64,000 bases of DNA. Origin: an uncultured Elusimicrobium sp. GTDB lineage: Bacteria > Elusimicrobiota > Elusimicrobia > Elusimicrobiales > Elusimicrobiaceae. Both the position numbers and the translations under genes were made by a program. The notes under the pieces are model-generated. The model was given only the letters and a program-made list of their open reading frames with translations, had not been told where the DNA came from and did no database searches. Location of the stretch: assembly GCA_902797165.1 (NCBI GenBank), contig CADBRU010000008.1:62001-126000 (forward strand). The letters run 5' to 3'. This document shows positions 48,926-58,060 of the stretch, in pieces (the first letter of the stretch is position 1; each line of letters opens with the position of its first letter).

Positions 48926-49954
48926 CTATCTTCTGTTACGGCGGCTCTTGCGGGTTGCTTTATGAGCATGCGCTTGAGCCGGTTGCTCTGCAGAAGCAGT
49001 GGGAGCGGCTACCGGTTTGGCAACGGCTTTTTTCTCTGCTCTGCGGGCCACTTGTTCGGCTTGTGCGGCGTCGGCACGGTCTCCTTTGCTCCACACATAC
49101 ACGAGCGGGGTTGTTAAAGCAATGGTGGTATAGAAACCACAAATACAACCCACCAGCATCGCAAATGAGAAGGAGTTCAAGGCTTCTCCGCCGATGAAAT
49201 ACAGCACAAATAACGCACCCACTACCGTTACGGAAGTAATGACCGTACGAGACAAGGTTTCATTAATAGATTGATTAATGAGTTGTCCTAAAGTAGCGCG
49301 CGGGTTTAAGCGCATATTTTCACGGATACGGTCGAAAATAACAATCGTATCGTTAATAGAGAAACCGGCTACCGTTAAGAAAGCCGCCACTACCACGAGG
49401 TCAATTTCGCGTTGCGTAATGGCAAAAGCAACGGCCATTACAAACAAGTCGTGGAATAAGGCTACTACGCCCGAAGTACCCCACAAAATGTTATTGAAGC
49501 GGAAAGCCACGTAAATAATGATGAGAACCAAAGACAAGATGATGGCCCATGCGGCACGTTCTGTCATATTTTGTCCGACGGTAGGTCCGACAAAGTTGGT
49601 TTGTTGTACCACATACGGTACGTTTAAGGTATCTAAGGCTTTTTCAATGCGGGCTTGCACTTCGCCTACATTGGCTTCGGAACCTTTTTCACGTACGGCA
49701 TAGGTATTTTCACCGTAACTTTGTAAATCGGAACTTTGACCCGTTTGTACTAAGGCAGAACGGATTTGTGCCATATCTACTTTTTGTTCGAATTTTACCT
49801 GTACCATGGTACCGCCGGTAAAATCAATACCCATATTCAAACCTTTGGTTGCAAATAAGAAAATACCTAATGCAAAGATACAGGCCGAAATGGTGAAATA
49901 CACTTTCCTATACTTAAGGAAATCAATGTGTGTTTTGGGGAAAAATGTCATCAT
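48926..49954 (-). CDS. secF: protein-export membrane protein SecF
   Basis: 342 residues, six transmembrane helices. Hallmarks: GIDFTGGTMVQVKFE, VGPTVGQNMTERA, GFSINDTIVIFDRIRENMR and NQSINETLSRTVITS. SecF works with SecD to drive late steps of protein translocation using the proton gradient. A ~45-residue Ala/Lys/Arg-rich cytoplasmic tail ends it. It overlaps secD by 4 bases. Confidence 0.96.
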   Translation of the reverse strand: MMTFFPKTHIDFLKYRKVYFTISACIFALGIFLFATKGLNMGIDFTGGTMVQVKFEQKVDMAQIRSALVQTGQSSDLQSYGENTYAVREKGSEANVGEVQARIEKALDTLNVPYVVQQTNFVGPTVGQNMTERAAWAIILSLVLIIIYVAFRFNNILWGTSGVVALFHDLFVMAVAFAITQREIDLVVVAAFLTVAGFSINDTIVIFDRIRENMRLNPRATLGQLINQSINETLSRTVITSVTVVGALFVLYFIGGEALNSFSFAMLVGCICGFYTTIALTTPLVYVWSKGDRADAAQAEQVARRAEKKAVAKPVAAPTASAEQPAQAHAHKATRKSRRNRR

Positions 49955-51366
49955 AAACTGATCTCCTTGGGATTAGAAGTTAAGACCAGTTCGTAAATCG
50001 CACGAGTTACAAACACGGCGGTAAACAAACTGACTGTCAAACCGATAATTAAGGTCACCGCAAACCCTTTGACCGGACCGGTACCGAATTGCAACAAACA
50101 GCAACCTACGATAATGGTCGTAATGTTAGAGTCAAAGATAGCGGACCATGCTTTTTCATAGCCCAGTTGGATAATGGTTTGAATGGGTTGGCCCAAGAGT
50201 TTTTCTTCGCGCATACGTTCAATGATCAGTACGTTTGCGTCAATGGCCATGGCTAAAGACAGGATGATACCTGCGATACCCGGCACAGTTAACGTAGCGG
50301 AGAAATAACTCATGATAGCTACCATTAATACTAAGTTTAATACTAAGGCAATATCGGCGATAAAACCGGCCCATTTGTAGTAAATAATCATAAAGACTAA
50401 AATACCCAAGAGTGCATATAAAGAAGCACCTAAACCGGATTTAATGGAGTCTTCACCCAAGGTAGGTCCGATGGTTTTCTTTTCGATTACATGCACCGGA
50501 GCCGGTAAAGCACCGGCTTTCAAAACAATGGTTAATTGTTTGGCTTCTTCTAAGGTGAAAGTACCGGAAATGCGTCCGTCTTTGGTAATGCGGCTTTGTA
50601 CCACGGGAGCCGATTGAATGGTGTTATCTAATACAATGGCTAATTGTTTACCGAGGTTAGCACCGGTTAATTGTCCGAATTTTTTGGCACCTTCCGCGTT
50701 GAAGGAGAAAGCAACTTCCGGATAACCGTTGTCACCGTACATGGTCAGGCGCGCATTTTCCAAATCGGCACCGGTTACTTTAGCGGTCTTATCCGCCACA
50801 TAATAACCGCCGTCTTTGGTGCGGAAAATGGTATATCCTTCCGGCAGTAACTGAGCAATTTCGGGTTTTAACACACCGTCTTGATCATACGGCTCTTCCA
50901 TGCTTTCCAATTTTTCAATGGCTTTTTCTGCGCCGGTAGTATCGTTTTTAACGATGTGAAATTCCAGCATAGCCGTTTTACCGATTAACGCTTCTGCGGC
51001 GGCGGGATTGGCCACACCGGGCAATTGGACTAAAATCCATTTGTCGCCTTGGCGGGTAATTTGCGTTTCACCTACGCCGTATTGGTCAATACGGTTGCGG
51101 ATGATTTCAATGGCACGCGCCATGGCTTCATTAAGCGGCTCTTTGGTGCTTAATTTGGACACGTCAAGTTCCAGTAGCAAACTGCTGCCGCCGCGCAAGT
51201 CTAACCCTAAGTTTAACATGCGGGCCGGACGTTCGCCGAGTGCTTCTAGTTTGACGCGTTCGTCATTGGGCTTGGAATACCAGCGGTAATTAGGGTAAAT
51301 CAGCGCCAGAGAACCCAAAAGTACAACGATGATTACGATCCATTTAATGGCCAGTGATTTGGACAT
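49951..51366 (-). CDS. secD: protein-export membrane protein SecD
   Basis: 471 residues, six transmembrane helices and a shortened periplasmic P1 domain. LGLDLRGGSSLLLELDVSK, VQLPGVANPAAAEALIGKTA, LKAGALPAPVHVIEKKTIGPTLGEDSI and AMAIDANVLIIERMREE are conserved. It forms SecDF with the adjacent secF product. It overlaps secF by 4 bases and yajC by 1 base; yajC-secD-secF is the standard operon. Confidence 0.96.
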   Translation of the reverse strand: MSKSLAIKWIVIIVVLLGSLALIYPNYRWYSKPNDERVKLEALGERPARMLNLGLDLRGGSSLLLELDVSKLSTKEPLNEAMARAIEIIRNRIDQYGVGETQITRQGDKWILVQLPGVANPAAAEALIGKTAMLEFHIVKNDTTGAEKAIEKLESMEEPYDQDGVLKPEIAQLLPEGYTIFRTKDGGYYVADKTAKVTGADLENARLTMYGDNGYPEVAFSFNAEGAKKFGQLTGANLGKQLAIVLDNTIQSAPVVQSRITKDGRISGTFTLEEAKQLTIVLKAGALPAPVHVIEKKTIGPTLGEDSIKSGLGASLYALLGILVFMIIYYKWAGFIADIALVLNLVLMVAIMSYFSATLTVPGIAGIILSLAMAIDANVLIIERMREEKLLGQPIQTIIQLGYEKAWSAIFDSNITTIIVGCCLLQFGTGPVKGFAVTLIIGLTVSLFTAVFVTRAIYELVLTSNPKEISL

Positions 51367-51677
51367 TAGTTGGCTCCTCCTTTTTGATTAGATCCGTTTG
51401 AGATGGTATCTAGGATACTTGATTTCAAAACAGTAATTTTTACACCTTCTGCAATTTTTACTTCCAGTGTGTGATCTTTGAAACCGACTACACTGCCGAT
51501 AATTCCACCCTGAAGAATAACCTGATCACCTTTTTGCAGAGCGGTAATTTTGGCTTGTCTTTGTTGTTCACGTTTTTTTTGTGAGTGTCCGGACATCAGA
51601 ATGAAAATGAATAATCCGGCGAAGATCAGCATCATAAATAAATTGGCTGCTCCTCCGCCTTGTGCTGCTGTGTTCAT
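51366..51677 (-). CDS. yajC: preprotein translocase subunit YajC
   Basis: 103 residues. One transmembrane helix (about 10-28), then KKREQQRQAKITALQKGDQVILQGGIIGSVVGF, the YajC pattern. It is a small partner of SecDF-YidC. The ATG is preceded by GGAGGA, and the next gene is secD. Confidence 0.94.
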   Translation of the reverse strand: MNTAAQGGGAANLFMMLIFAGLFIFILMSGHSQKKREQQRQAKITALQKGDQVILQGGIIGSVVGFKDHTLEVKIAEGVKITVLKSSILDTISNGSNQKGGAN

Positions 51678-51762
51678 ACATCCTCCGTAAATAAGATATA
51701 CTGATACTATTTAATTTTAGCATATTTATCGCGCGTAAGGCGGGGGAGTTTGCGGGCAATAC

Positions 51763-53499
51763 TTAATCCACCCAAAAAGTGGTCATTAAATCAATGAGTT
51801 TTTTATCGGACGGGCGGGTGGAGTTTAAGGAAAACACCTGCCTGTCTTTTTGGGTAGTTACTACCGCATAATCTTCTTTGATGTCAAACACGCTGCGCGG
51901 CGTATTTTGCTCAAATAAACTATGCCCGAAGAATCCTTTCGGTTGCGGTAAATTAAGTAAATCTAAGACGGTAGGTGCAATGTCTAATTGGCTGGCCAGT
52001 GTGTCGGTTACCAGCGGTTTATTAATTGCCGGCACAGTAACAATGGCAAAGGGGATGCGGTCAAACACCGGGTCAAACGGTTTGAATAAACCGGGTGTGA
52101 TCATATTGGAAAAAGACGGATGATCCGCAGTTACCAAAATCAATGTGTTTTCATCCAGTAAATTTTTAGTACGTAAGTTTTCGATAAATCGTTCAATATC
52201 TTGTCCCACACGGGCAAAGGCACGCGGCAAGGTCGGCCGGTCATAAAATTGCGCGTCAATTTCTTCATATTCTTCACCCAAATAATCAAGACGGCCTAAA
52301 GGCACGTGCGTATCTACCGTCAGCAAAGTCAAAAAAGTTTTTTCGTTGCGGTGTTCATCCAAATAATCGGCGGCATAGTCAAATAATTTGCGGTCCAGTA
52401 AACCCCACCAATCCAAATAATCTTTATAGGCCGTCTCCTGCTCAAAGAAATTCCACCCGCGCACCGTTTCAAAACCCGCTTGATGAAAGAGTTCGTTTTC
52501 ATGCATATAATCTTCATGTGCACCGCGTACAAAAGCGGTATGAAATCCGTTTTTTTGAAGTTCCTTCACAAAAGAAATCGGATAAGCATTGGAAAAACTG
52601 AGTTCCGCATACGGATGTGAGGAAAAAATAACCGTTAAACCGTATAAGGTAGAGAGTGTGACTGTTTGCAAGGTGTCGGAGGGATACTTATCAAATAAAG
52701 CATCATATCCGCGCCCGGCGGCGACGGGGATATTCACATTAAAGCGGTGCATATATTTGGCTGATAAAGATTCGGTAGCAATCAAAATCACGCGCGTGTA
52801 ATTTTTGCCGATGCCCGTATTTTTGGCAGTAAATACATTATATTGTTGTGCCGTGGCAGCAATATCGGCGGGCAAATTGTCGGTAATTAAGGCCTTTTGG
52901 GGCGTGGCCGTCAGTGCATTAAATAAATATACGGGAAGCGGGGGGAGAAAATATCGTGCAAAAAAGTCATTGGGTTTTTCAAGTACCACAAACGGATTTA
53001 CAAAAATAAAAAAGAGTAAAATGCACGCATAAAAACCCGTTTGTTTAAGTGCCTGTTTGTAAGGAACCGCTTTGAACCCTTTATATAATAAGGTAGCGCA
53101 AAAGAGCCCCAGCGCCGCAAAATAAGACAGCAGTCTCCAGTCGGTCATAAAATCATAATCGCCGCCTTGCAACGTGTCAAAATACTTCGCACCGAAGCGT
53201 TCCTTAAAATAAATAAGCAGTGTTAAATCTGCGGTGGTGACAAAATAATAAAGAAATAAAAGAATACCCAAAAACCATTTATTTTTAAGGTGCAACGCAT
53301 TTAATAAAGAAAGACAAAAACCAAGAAATGCAAATTCCACCATAAACCGCACCGTTAAGGTCACGATCCACGCAAACGGATCGGTTACTTGCACTTGCAC
53401 AAGCCCAAAAGCGCTCACCGCTACCGCCGGCAAAGATGCCACCAATAACAATTTATAATTGGCAAACAGGGGGGATAAAAAATGTAAAAAACGTTTCAT
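51763..53499 (-). CDS. sulfatase/phosphatase-superfamily membrane protein (LTA synthase/EptA-like)
   Basis: 578 residues. Four to five N-terminal transmembrane helices (about residues 15-165) precede a soluble alkaline-phosphatase-superfamily domain: VILIATESLSAKYMHRF, a Thr-rich nucleophile region TLQTVTLSTLYGL, LTVDTHVPLGRLD, LVTADHPSFSN, and APTVLDLLNLP. Such proteins move phosphoethanolamine or phosphoglycerol groups onto envelope glycans or lipids. The substrate cannot be assigned. An in-frame TTG at 53511 is an alternative start. It is divergent from thrS. Confidence 0.78.
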   Translation of the reverse strand: MKRFLHFLSPLFANYKLLLVASLPAVAVSAFGLVQVQVTDPFAWIVTLTVRFMVEFAFLGFCLSLLNALHLKNKWFLGILLFLYYFVTTADLTLLIYFKERFGAKYFDTLQGGDYDFMTDWRLLSYFAALGLFCATLLYKGFKAVPYKQALKQTGFYACILLFFIFVNPFVVLEKPNDFFARYFLPPLPVYLFNALTATPQKALITDNLPADIAATAQQYNVFTAKNTGIGKNYTRVILIATESLSAKYMHRFNVNIPVAAGRGYDALFDKYPSDTLQTVTLSTLYGLTVIFSSHPYAELSFSNAYPISFVKELQKNGFHTAFVRGAHEDYMHENELFHQAGFETVRGWNFFEQETAYKDYLDWWGLLDRKLFDYAADYLDEHRNEKTFLTLLTVDTHVPLGRLDYLGEEYEEIDAQFYDRPTLPRAFARVGQDIERFIENLRTKNLLDENTLILVTADHPSFSNMITPGLFKPFDPVFDRIPFAIVTVPAINKPLVTDTLASQLDIAPTVLDLLNLPQPKGFFGHSLFEQNTPRSVFDIKEDYAVVTTQKDRQVFSLNSTRPSDKKLIDLMTTFWVD

Positions 53500-53548
53500 A
53501 TCATTCGGCAATATACGTGCTAATTTGATATACTTATTATATAAATTT

Positions 53549-53565
53549 AAGCGGTCCGTCCGCTT
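53549..53565 (+). promoter_or_regulatory. hairpin directly upstream of thrS ribosome binding site
   Basis: AAGCGG (53549-53554) and CCGCTT (53560-53565) form a 6-bp stem with a 5-base loop, touching the GAGG Shine-Dalgarno site at 53566-53569. ThrRS of E. coli represses its own translation through leader hairpins; a similar role here is inference. Confidence 0.4.
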
Positions 53566-53576
53566 GAGGTTGATTT

Positions 53577-55328
53577 ATGGAAAATAATGAATTAGAGACG
53601 AAACGTCATTCGTGCGCGCACATTATGGCTGCCGCCGTACAACAATTATTCCCCGGTACGAAACTCGGTATCGGTCCCGCCATTGAAAATGGCTTTTATT
53701 ACGATTTTGATTGTCCGCATGCTTTCACGCCGGAAGATTTGAAAACTATTGAAACTAAGATGAAAGAAATCATCAAAGCGCGTGTTCCCTTTGAGCGCAA
53801 AGAGATGAGCAAAGCCGATGCCAAGAAATTTTTTGAAGAGCGCGGCGAAAAATATAAATTGGAACTCTTGGAAGAATTGGAAGACGGCCAAATTTCCGTT
53901 TATCTCACGGGTGACTATGCCGATTTATGCCGCGGACCTCACGTAGAGCATACGGGCAAAATTAATAATTTCAAACTTTCTGCCATTGCCGGTGCATATT
54001 GGCGCGGGGATGAAAAACGCCCGATGTTACAGCGCATTTACGGACTCAGTTTTAACACCAAAGATGAACTTAATGCCTATGTGAAACAACAGGAAGAAGC
54101 CGCCAAACGCGACCACCGCAAATTAGGCCCGGAACTGGATTTATTTAGCATTAATGACCACGTCGGTCCGGGACTTATTTTAATGCATCCCAAAGGTGGT
54201 ATGCTGCGCAAAGTTTTAGAAGATTGGATCAAAGACCAAAACTTGAAACGCGGTTATGATCTCGTCGTAAGTCCGCATATTGCGCGCCTACATTTATTTG
54301 AAATCAGCGGGCATGCCGGCTTTTACAAAGACAGTATGTTCCACCCCATGGAAGTAGACAATGAGGCCTATCAAATTAAGCCGATGAACTGCCCCTTCCA
54401 CGTGGAAATTTATAAAACTCACTTGCGTTCGTATCGTGATTTGCCATTGCGCTTTTCCGAATTAGGTACGGTATATCGTTACGAACGGTCCGGTGCTTTG
54501 CACGGGATGCTCCGTGTGCGCGGTTTTACGCAAGATGATGCACACATTTTCTGCACGCCCGAACAAGTAGAAAGCGAAGTGAAAGCGTGTTTTGAATATG
54601 CTATGCACATTTTTAAGACCTTTGGTTTTGAAAAATATGCAGTGGAACTTTCCACGCGTGATCCGGAACATCCGGAGCATTTTACCGGAGAAGTAAAAGA
54701 TTGGGAACGCGCCGAAAATGCACTCAAACACGTGCTGGAAGAAAATCATATTGAATATACCACTCACGCCGGAGAAGCGGCTTTCTACGGACCGAAAATT
54801 GATATCAAAGTAATGGACGCCATTGGCCGTTTGTGGCAGTTATCTACGATTCAGTTTGATTTCAATTTGCCGCAACGTTTTGATTTGGAATATGTCGCAC
54901 CGGAAGGACGTGAGCGCCCTATCATGGTACACCGTGCTATGTTTGGCAGTATTGAACGCTTTACGGGTGTATTAATTGAACACTATGCGGGGTGGTTCCC
55001 GCTTTGGTTAGCACCGGTGCAAATCAAACTTTTGACACTGACGGATGACCAAATTCCGTTTGCCAAAGAAGTAGCCGCCAAAATGCGTGAAGCGGGTTTA
55101 CGCCCGGAACTGGATATCCGTCCGGAAAAATTGGGGCTGAAGATTCGCGAAGCGCACATGCAACGTATCCCGTATACGGGCATTATTGGGGCCAAAGAAG
55201 CAGCGGAAGGCAAAATGACCATCCGCTTGCGCGACGGTAAAAATACTGAAGCCCTGCCGGTAGATGAAATCATCAAACAAATGAAGCAAGAAGTAGAATC
55301 GTTTAGTTTGACTAATCTACTCAAATAG
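53577..55328 (+). CDS. thrS: threonyl-tRNA synthetase lacking the TGS domain
   Basis: 583 residues; the usual length is about 640. It starts almost directly at the N2 editing domain (RHSCAHIMAAAVQQLFPG; zinc-like editing site residues follow) and lacks the N-terminal TGS domain. The class II catalytic core is intact: MNCPFHVEIYK, motif 2 RYERSGALHGMLRVRGFTQD, motif 3 VHRAMFGSIERF; the anticodon-binding domain closes the protein. The start is supported by GAGG and by the lack of an upstream frame. Confidence 0.95.
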   Translation: MENNELETKRHSCAHIMAAAVQQLFPGTKLGIGPAIENGFYYDFDCPHAFTPEDLKTIETKMKEIIKARVPFERKEMSKADAKKFFEERGEKYKLELLEELEDGQISVYLTGDYADLCRGPHVEHTGKINNFKLSAIAGAYWRGDEKRPMLQRIYGLSFNTKDELNAYVKQQEEAAKRDHRKLGPELDLFSINDHVGPGLILMHPKGGMLRKVLEDWIKDQNLKRGYDLVVSPHIARLHLFEISGHAGFYKDSMFHPMEVDNEAYQIKPMNCPFHVEIYKTHLRSYRDLPLRFSELGTVYRYERSGALHGMLRVRGFTQDDAHIFCTPEQVESEVKACFEYAMHIFKTFGFEKYAVELSTRDPEHPEHFTGEVKDWERAENALKHVLEENHIEYTTHAGEAAFYGPKIDIKVMDAIGRLWQLSTIQFDFNLPQRFDLEYVAPEGRERPIMVHRAMFGSIERFTGVLIEHYAGWFPLWLAPVQIKLLTLTDDQIPFAKEVAAKMREAGLRPELDIRPEKLGLKIREAHMQRIPYTGIIGAKEAAEGKMTIRLRDGKNTEALPVDEIIKQMKQEVESFSLTNLLK

Positions 55329-55341
55329 AAATTCTCAAATT

Positions 55342-55375
55342 AAAAAGGGGCGGCCTTATCAGCCGCCCTTTTTAT
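55342..55375 (+). terminator. terminator after thrS
   Basis: AAAGGGGCGGC/GCCGCCCTTTTT stem with a 7-base loop, 14 bases past the stop. It also faces the end of prepilin 7. Confidence 0.85.
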
Positions 55376-55388
55376 TAGTGATAGATAC

Positions 55389-55877
55389 TTATAAAGTACA
55401 ACCGTTAGCACCGCATAACATTTTGCAGTAGTCTTTAGCATTGTTTGATGTCTTGTAACAGGTAATAGTACCATTGGAAGATTGAATTTCCAACCAATAG
55501 GGATTGCTATCCCCTATCATACGATCAGCATAAAATACTCCTCCTCCTTCTGCTTCATAAACCCAATCTTTTGTTTTGAAGCAAGGACTTGTTCCCGATA
55601 TACAATTATCAATGTCAGATTCAAATTCTCCAGACAGAGGAATAGTTAAGCGGTCTACTATCATGTCCGTGGCGGAATTACAGTCACTATTATCATCGTC
55701 ACCGAATTCTAACACACATAACTGGTAATTTTTTTGCAAAGTATTTAGTGCAATCCTTGCCTCAGCCACGCGACTTTTTTCTACCGCTTTTTCATATTGC
55801 GGCAAAGCAATGGCGGAAAGTATGCCGATAATCAAGACAACTACTAATAATTCTATTAACGTAAAACCTCTTTTCAT
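55389..55877 (-). CDS. type IV prepilin-like protein (paralogue 7)
   Basis: 162 residues: MKRG leader, FTLIELLVVVLIIGILSAIA, EKAVEKSRVAEARIALNTL. The end KDYCKMLCGANGCTL and the placement of six cysteines match paralogue 5 at 43995-44465. The leader contains a perfect tandem 10-base repeat (55886-55905) that duplicates the Shine-Dalgarno site. It lies between thrS and the outer-membrane barrel gene. Confidence 0.88.
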   Translation of the reverse strand: MKRGFTLIELLVVVLIIGILSAIALPQYEKAVEKSRVAEARIALNTLQKNYQLCVLEFGDDDNSDCNSATDMIVDRLTIPLSGEFESDIDNCISGTSPCFKTKDWVYEAEGGGVFYADRMIGDSNPYWLEIQSSNGTITCYKTSNNAKDYCKMLCGANGCTL

Positions 55878-55885
55878 AAAAATAC

Positions 55886-55905
55886 CTCCTATATACTCCT
55901 ATATA
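55886..55905 (-). repeat. tandem repeat carrying two Shine-Dalgarno sites
   Basis: CTCCTATATA occurs twice back to back on the plus strand, giving TATATAGGAG twice before the prepilin start at 55877. The nearer copy is 9 bases from the ATG. Repeats of this type can expand or contract. Confidence 0.7.
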
Positions 55906-55971
55906 AAGTATAGTCTTTTTTCTATAGATTTTCTACTCCTTTTTTAATTTGCTTCCGTACGTGATATTTTT

Positions 55972-56001
55972 TTGACAAAGTTTTGACGTATTTTATATAT
56001 T
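55972..56001 (+). promoter_or_regulatory. promoter of the outer-membrane barrel gene
   Basis: TTGACA (55972-55977) and TATATT (55996-56001) with an 18-base spacer, 38 bases before the start codon. Confidence 0.6.
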
Positions 56002-56038
56002 GCTAGTGTAGGTAAATTTATAAGTAGGGGAAATCAGC

Positions 56039-56953
56039 ATGAAGAAAATAGGTCTCTTAGTGGGTTTGTTGTTTGTGGGAGTGTTTGCTTTTGCACAAGA
56101 TAAAGTGCACAATTTTTCTATTTCCTATGAAATAGAAGATTATCAGTACAGAGAACCGGGGCTCATGAAAGTAAAGTCTCAACCGAAACAAGGTGCGAGT
56201 ATTGTTTATACCCGCCGCGGGCTGAGATCTTTAGACGGTGATGTGAGTGATGACAACACTTTTGCCTCTATCGAATTTCGTTATATGACCGGCTCCGGTA
56301 AATATATCGGCGGTACGGTATCTTATGATTATGAGACTCATGTTGAAACGGTTACGCCCTTTACTTATGACGGCATAGACGATTATTATATGGAACTGGG
56401 CTTACGCTTAGGTAAAGTCTATAATTTAGGTCAAGAGTGGGATATTTGGCCGTATTTCGGCGGAGCGTGGAGACATTTAACCAACCACTTGGAGCAATCC
56501 GGCCCGGGTGGATATAAACGTGAATCTACCTACTGGACCTTACCGCTCGGTTTTAATGTTCGCTACCACCAAGATCCTTTTGACCACGAATATGGATGGA
56601 ATGTTACTTTAAACGCGGAATTTGATTGGTTACTTAAAGGTATTCAATACAGCGGTCCTATGCCAAATGCCGTTACAGATATTTACGATAATACTTACAA
56701 TTTGTCCGGAAACAGCAACCGCCAAAATGAAGGTTACGGCGTGCGCGGCAGTATTAAAGTGGAAAAGAGCCTTGGCAAAGTAGGTGTCTTTATAGAGCCG
56801 TTTGCCCGCTATTGGCATATTCAAAACTCTACTATCGGATATAAATTGATTGAAAATCCGGATGGAACACCTACGCCTTATTATATAGACGGTTATTATG
56901 AACCGACGAATCGCACCTACGAATACGGCTGCAAAGTAGGTATTACGTTCTAA
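56039..56953 (+). CDS. outer-membrane beta-barrel protein, unknown function
   Basis: 304 residues. Signal peptide MKKIGLLVGLLFVGVFAFA, cut before QDK. The mature part alternates polar and hydrophobic residues and is rich in Tyr, Gly and Asn, with repeated beta-strand patterns such as ASIEFRYMTGSGKYIGGTVSYD and a terminal GITF ending in Phe, the usual outer-membrane insertion signal. I do not recognise the family. It has its own strong promoter and terminator, so it is a single-gene unit. Confidence 0.75.
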   Translation: MKKIGLLVGLLFVGVFAFAQDKVHNFSISYEIEDYQYREPGLMKVKSQPKQGASIVYTRRGLRSLDGDVSDDNTFASIEFRYMTGSGKYIGGTVSYDYETHVETVTPFTYDGIDDYYMELGLRLGKVYNLGQEWDIWPYFGGAWRHLTNHLEQSGPGGYKRESTYWTLPLGFNVRYHQDPFDHEYGWNVTLNAEFDWLLKGIQYSGPMPNAVTDIYDNTYNLSGNSNRQNEGYGVRGSIKVEKSLGKVGVFIEPFARYWHIQNSTIGYKLIENPDGTPTPYYIDGYYEPTNRTYEYGCKVGITF

Positions 56954-56966
56954 GCAGTATTTTTTC

Positions 56967-57000
56967 AAAACCCTCACACATTTGGTGTGGGGGTTTTTTT
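56967..57000 (+). terminator. terminator after barrel gene
   Basis: ACCCTCACAC pairs with GTGTGGGGGT (one G-U pair), followed by T7. Confidence 0.8.
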
Positions 57001-57070
57001 ATGTGATTTGCGGTACAAAAAGGAACCCCGCCCTAGTAAAGGGCGGGGATAGGAGGGTCTTATATAGTGA

Positions 57071-57340
57071 TTAAGGGATGGAATCCATCACTTGGCGGAG
57101 TTCTTCTTCACTTTTATCGCGTACTTCTACGGTCTTTTCTTTGCCCTTTTCACCTTTAATAATAACAATTTGACTTTCTTTTACGGCAAAGAAATCAGCC
57201 AAAAATGTTTTCATAATAGCATTAGCCGGGCCATCATCTACTTTTTTGTTTTTGATTTTCATACGTAATACACTGCCAATCCGGCTGATAATTTCATTGG
57301 GACCCGTAGAACTGGCAATGACTCTAACCTTAATAATCAT
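57071..57340 (-). CDS. DUF167 (YggU-like) family protein
   Basis: 89 residues. The family core is VRVIASSTGPNEIISRIG, then VDDGPANAIMKTFLADFFAV and VIIKGEKGKEKTVEV. The function is unknown across the family. It lies 14 bases downstream of yggS, a common pairing, and is probably in its operon. Confidence 0.85.
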   Translation of the reverse strand: MIIKVRVIASSTGPNEIISRIGSVLRMKIKNKKVDDGPANAIMKTFLADFFAVKESQIVIIKGEKGKEKTVEVRDKSEEELRQVMDSIP

Positions 57341-57354
57341 AACTCCTCCAAATG

Positions 57355-58044
57355 TTAGGCAAACAGTTTACTGCCTACCCGCGGCAAGGTAGCCCCTTCG
57401 GCTACGGCTGCCTCAAAATCGTTACTCATTCCAAGTGACAAATAGCGCTCTTGTTGTGTGGCAAAGTCCCGTTCAAAAGCAAGTCTTATTTGCTTAAATA
57501 TGGGCCGTAATTCGTTTCCGTTGGTGGTTTGCGGGGCAATGGCCATATACCCGCAAGGCCGCAAATAAGGCAACTTTTGCAACTCTTTTACCAAAGTAGG
57601 TGCAAGTGCTAAAGAAATGCCGGATTGTGTTTCCCGGTCGGTTAGTTTAATTTGCACCATTACACGCAAGGTTTTATTAAGTTTATGAGCGTGCTCACTA
57701 AGCAGTTGCGCGATTTGTAAATTGTCAATTGAATCAATAAAATCAAAAAATCGGGCGGCTTGTGCCGCTTTGTTTTTCTGCAAATGACCGATAAAATGTT
57801 TTTGTACCGGATATTTTGCAAAATCAGGCCGCTGCCAACGTGCAAGTGCTTGCTGCACGCGGCTTTCACCAATATGTCTGATCGGAGTGTTGTCTAACAA
57901 AGTGCGTACGTCTTCATCTGCAGCATACTTGGTTACAGCCATTAGGTTTACTTCACAAAAAGGTCGGTTTGTGCTTTGACAGGCTGCCTCAATGGCAGTT
58001 TCAATTGCGGTGAAATTTTGTTTAAGTTGCAACGACCTATCCAT
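57355..58044 (-). CDS. YggS/PLPBP-type pyridoxal-phosphate homeostasis protein
   Basis: 229 residues. The PLP-binding Lys is in NLMAVTKYAA; HIGESRVQQALARW, KHFIGHLQKNKAAQAARFFDFIDSID and YLSLGMSNDFEAAVAEGATLPRVG follow the family order. It is a single-domain fold III protein without known catalysis that keeps PLP and amino/keto acid pools balanced. AAGGG precedes the ATG, and a good promoter lies upstream. Confidence 0.93.
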   Translation of the reverse strand: MDRSLQLKQNFTAIETAIEAACQSTNRPFCEVNLMAVTKYAADEDVRTLLDNTPIRHIGESRVQQALARWQRPDFAKYPVQKHFIGHLQKNKAAQAARFFDFIDSIDNLQIAQLLSEHAHKLNKTLRVMVQIKLTDRETQSGISLALAPTLVKELQKLPYLRPCGYMAIAPQTTNGNELRPIFKQIRLAFERDFATQQERYLSLGMSNDFEAAVAEGATLPRVGSKLFA

Positions 58045-58060
58045 AAATAACCCTTGACAT

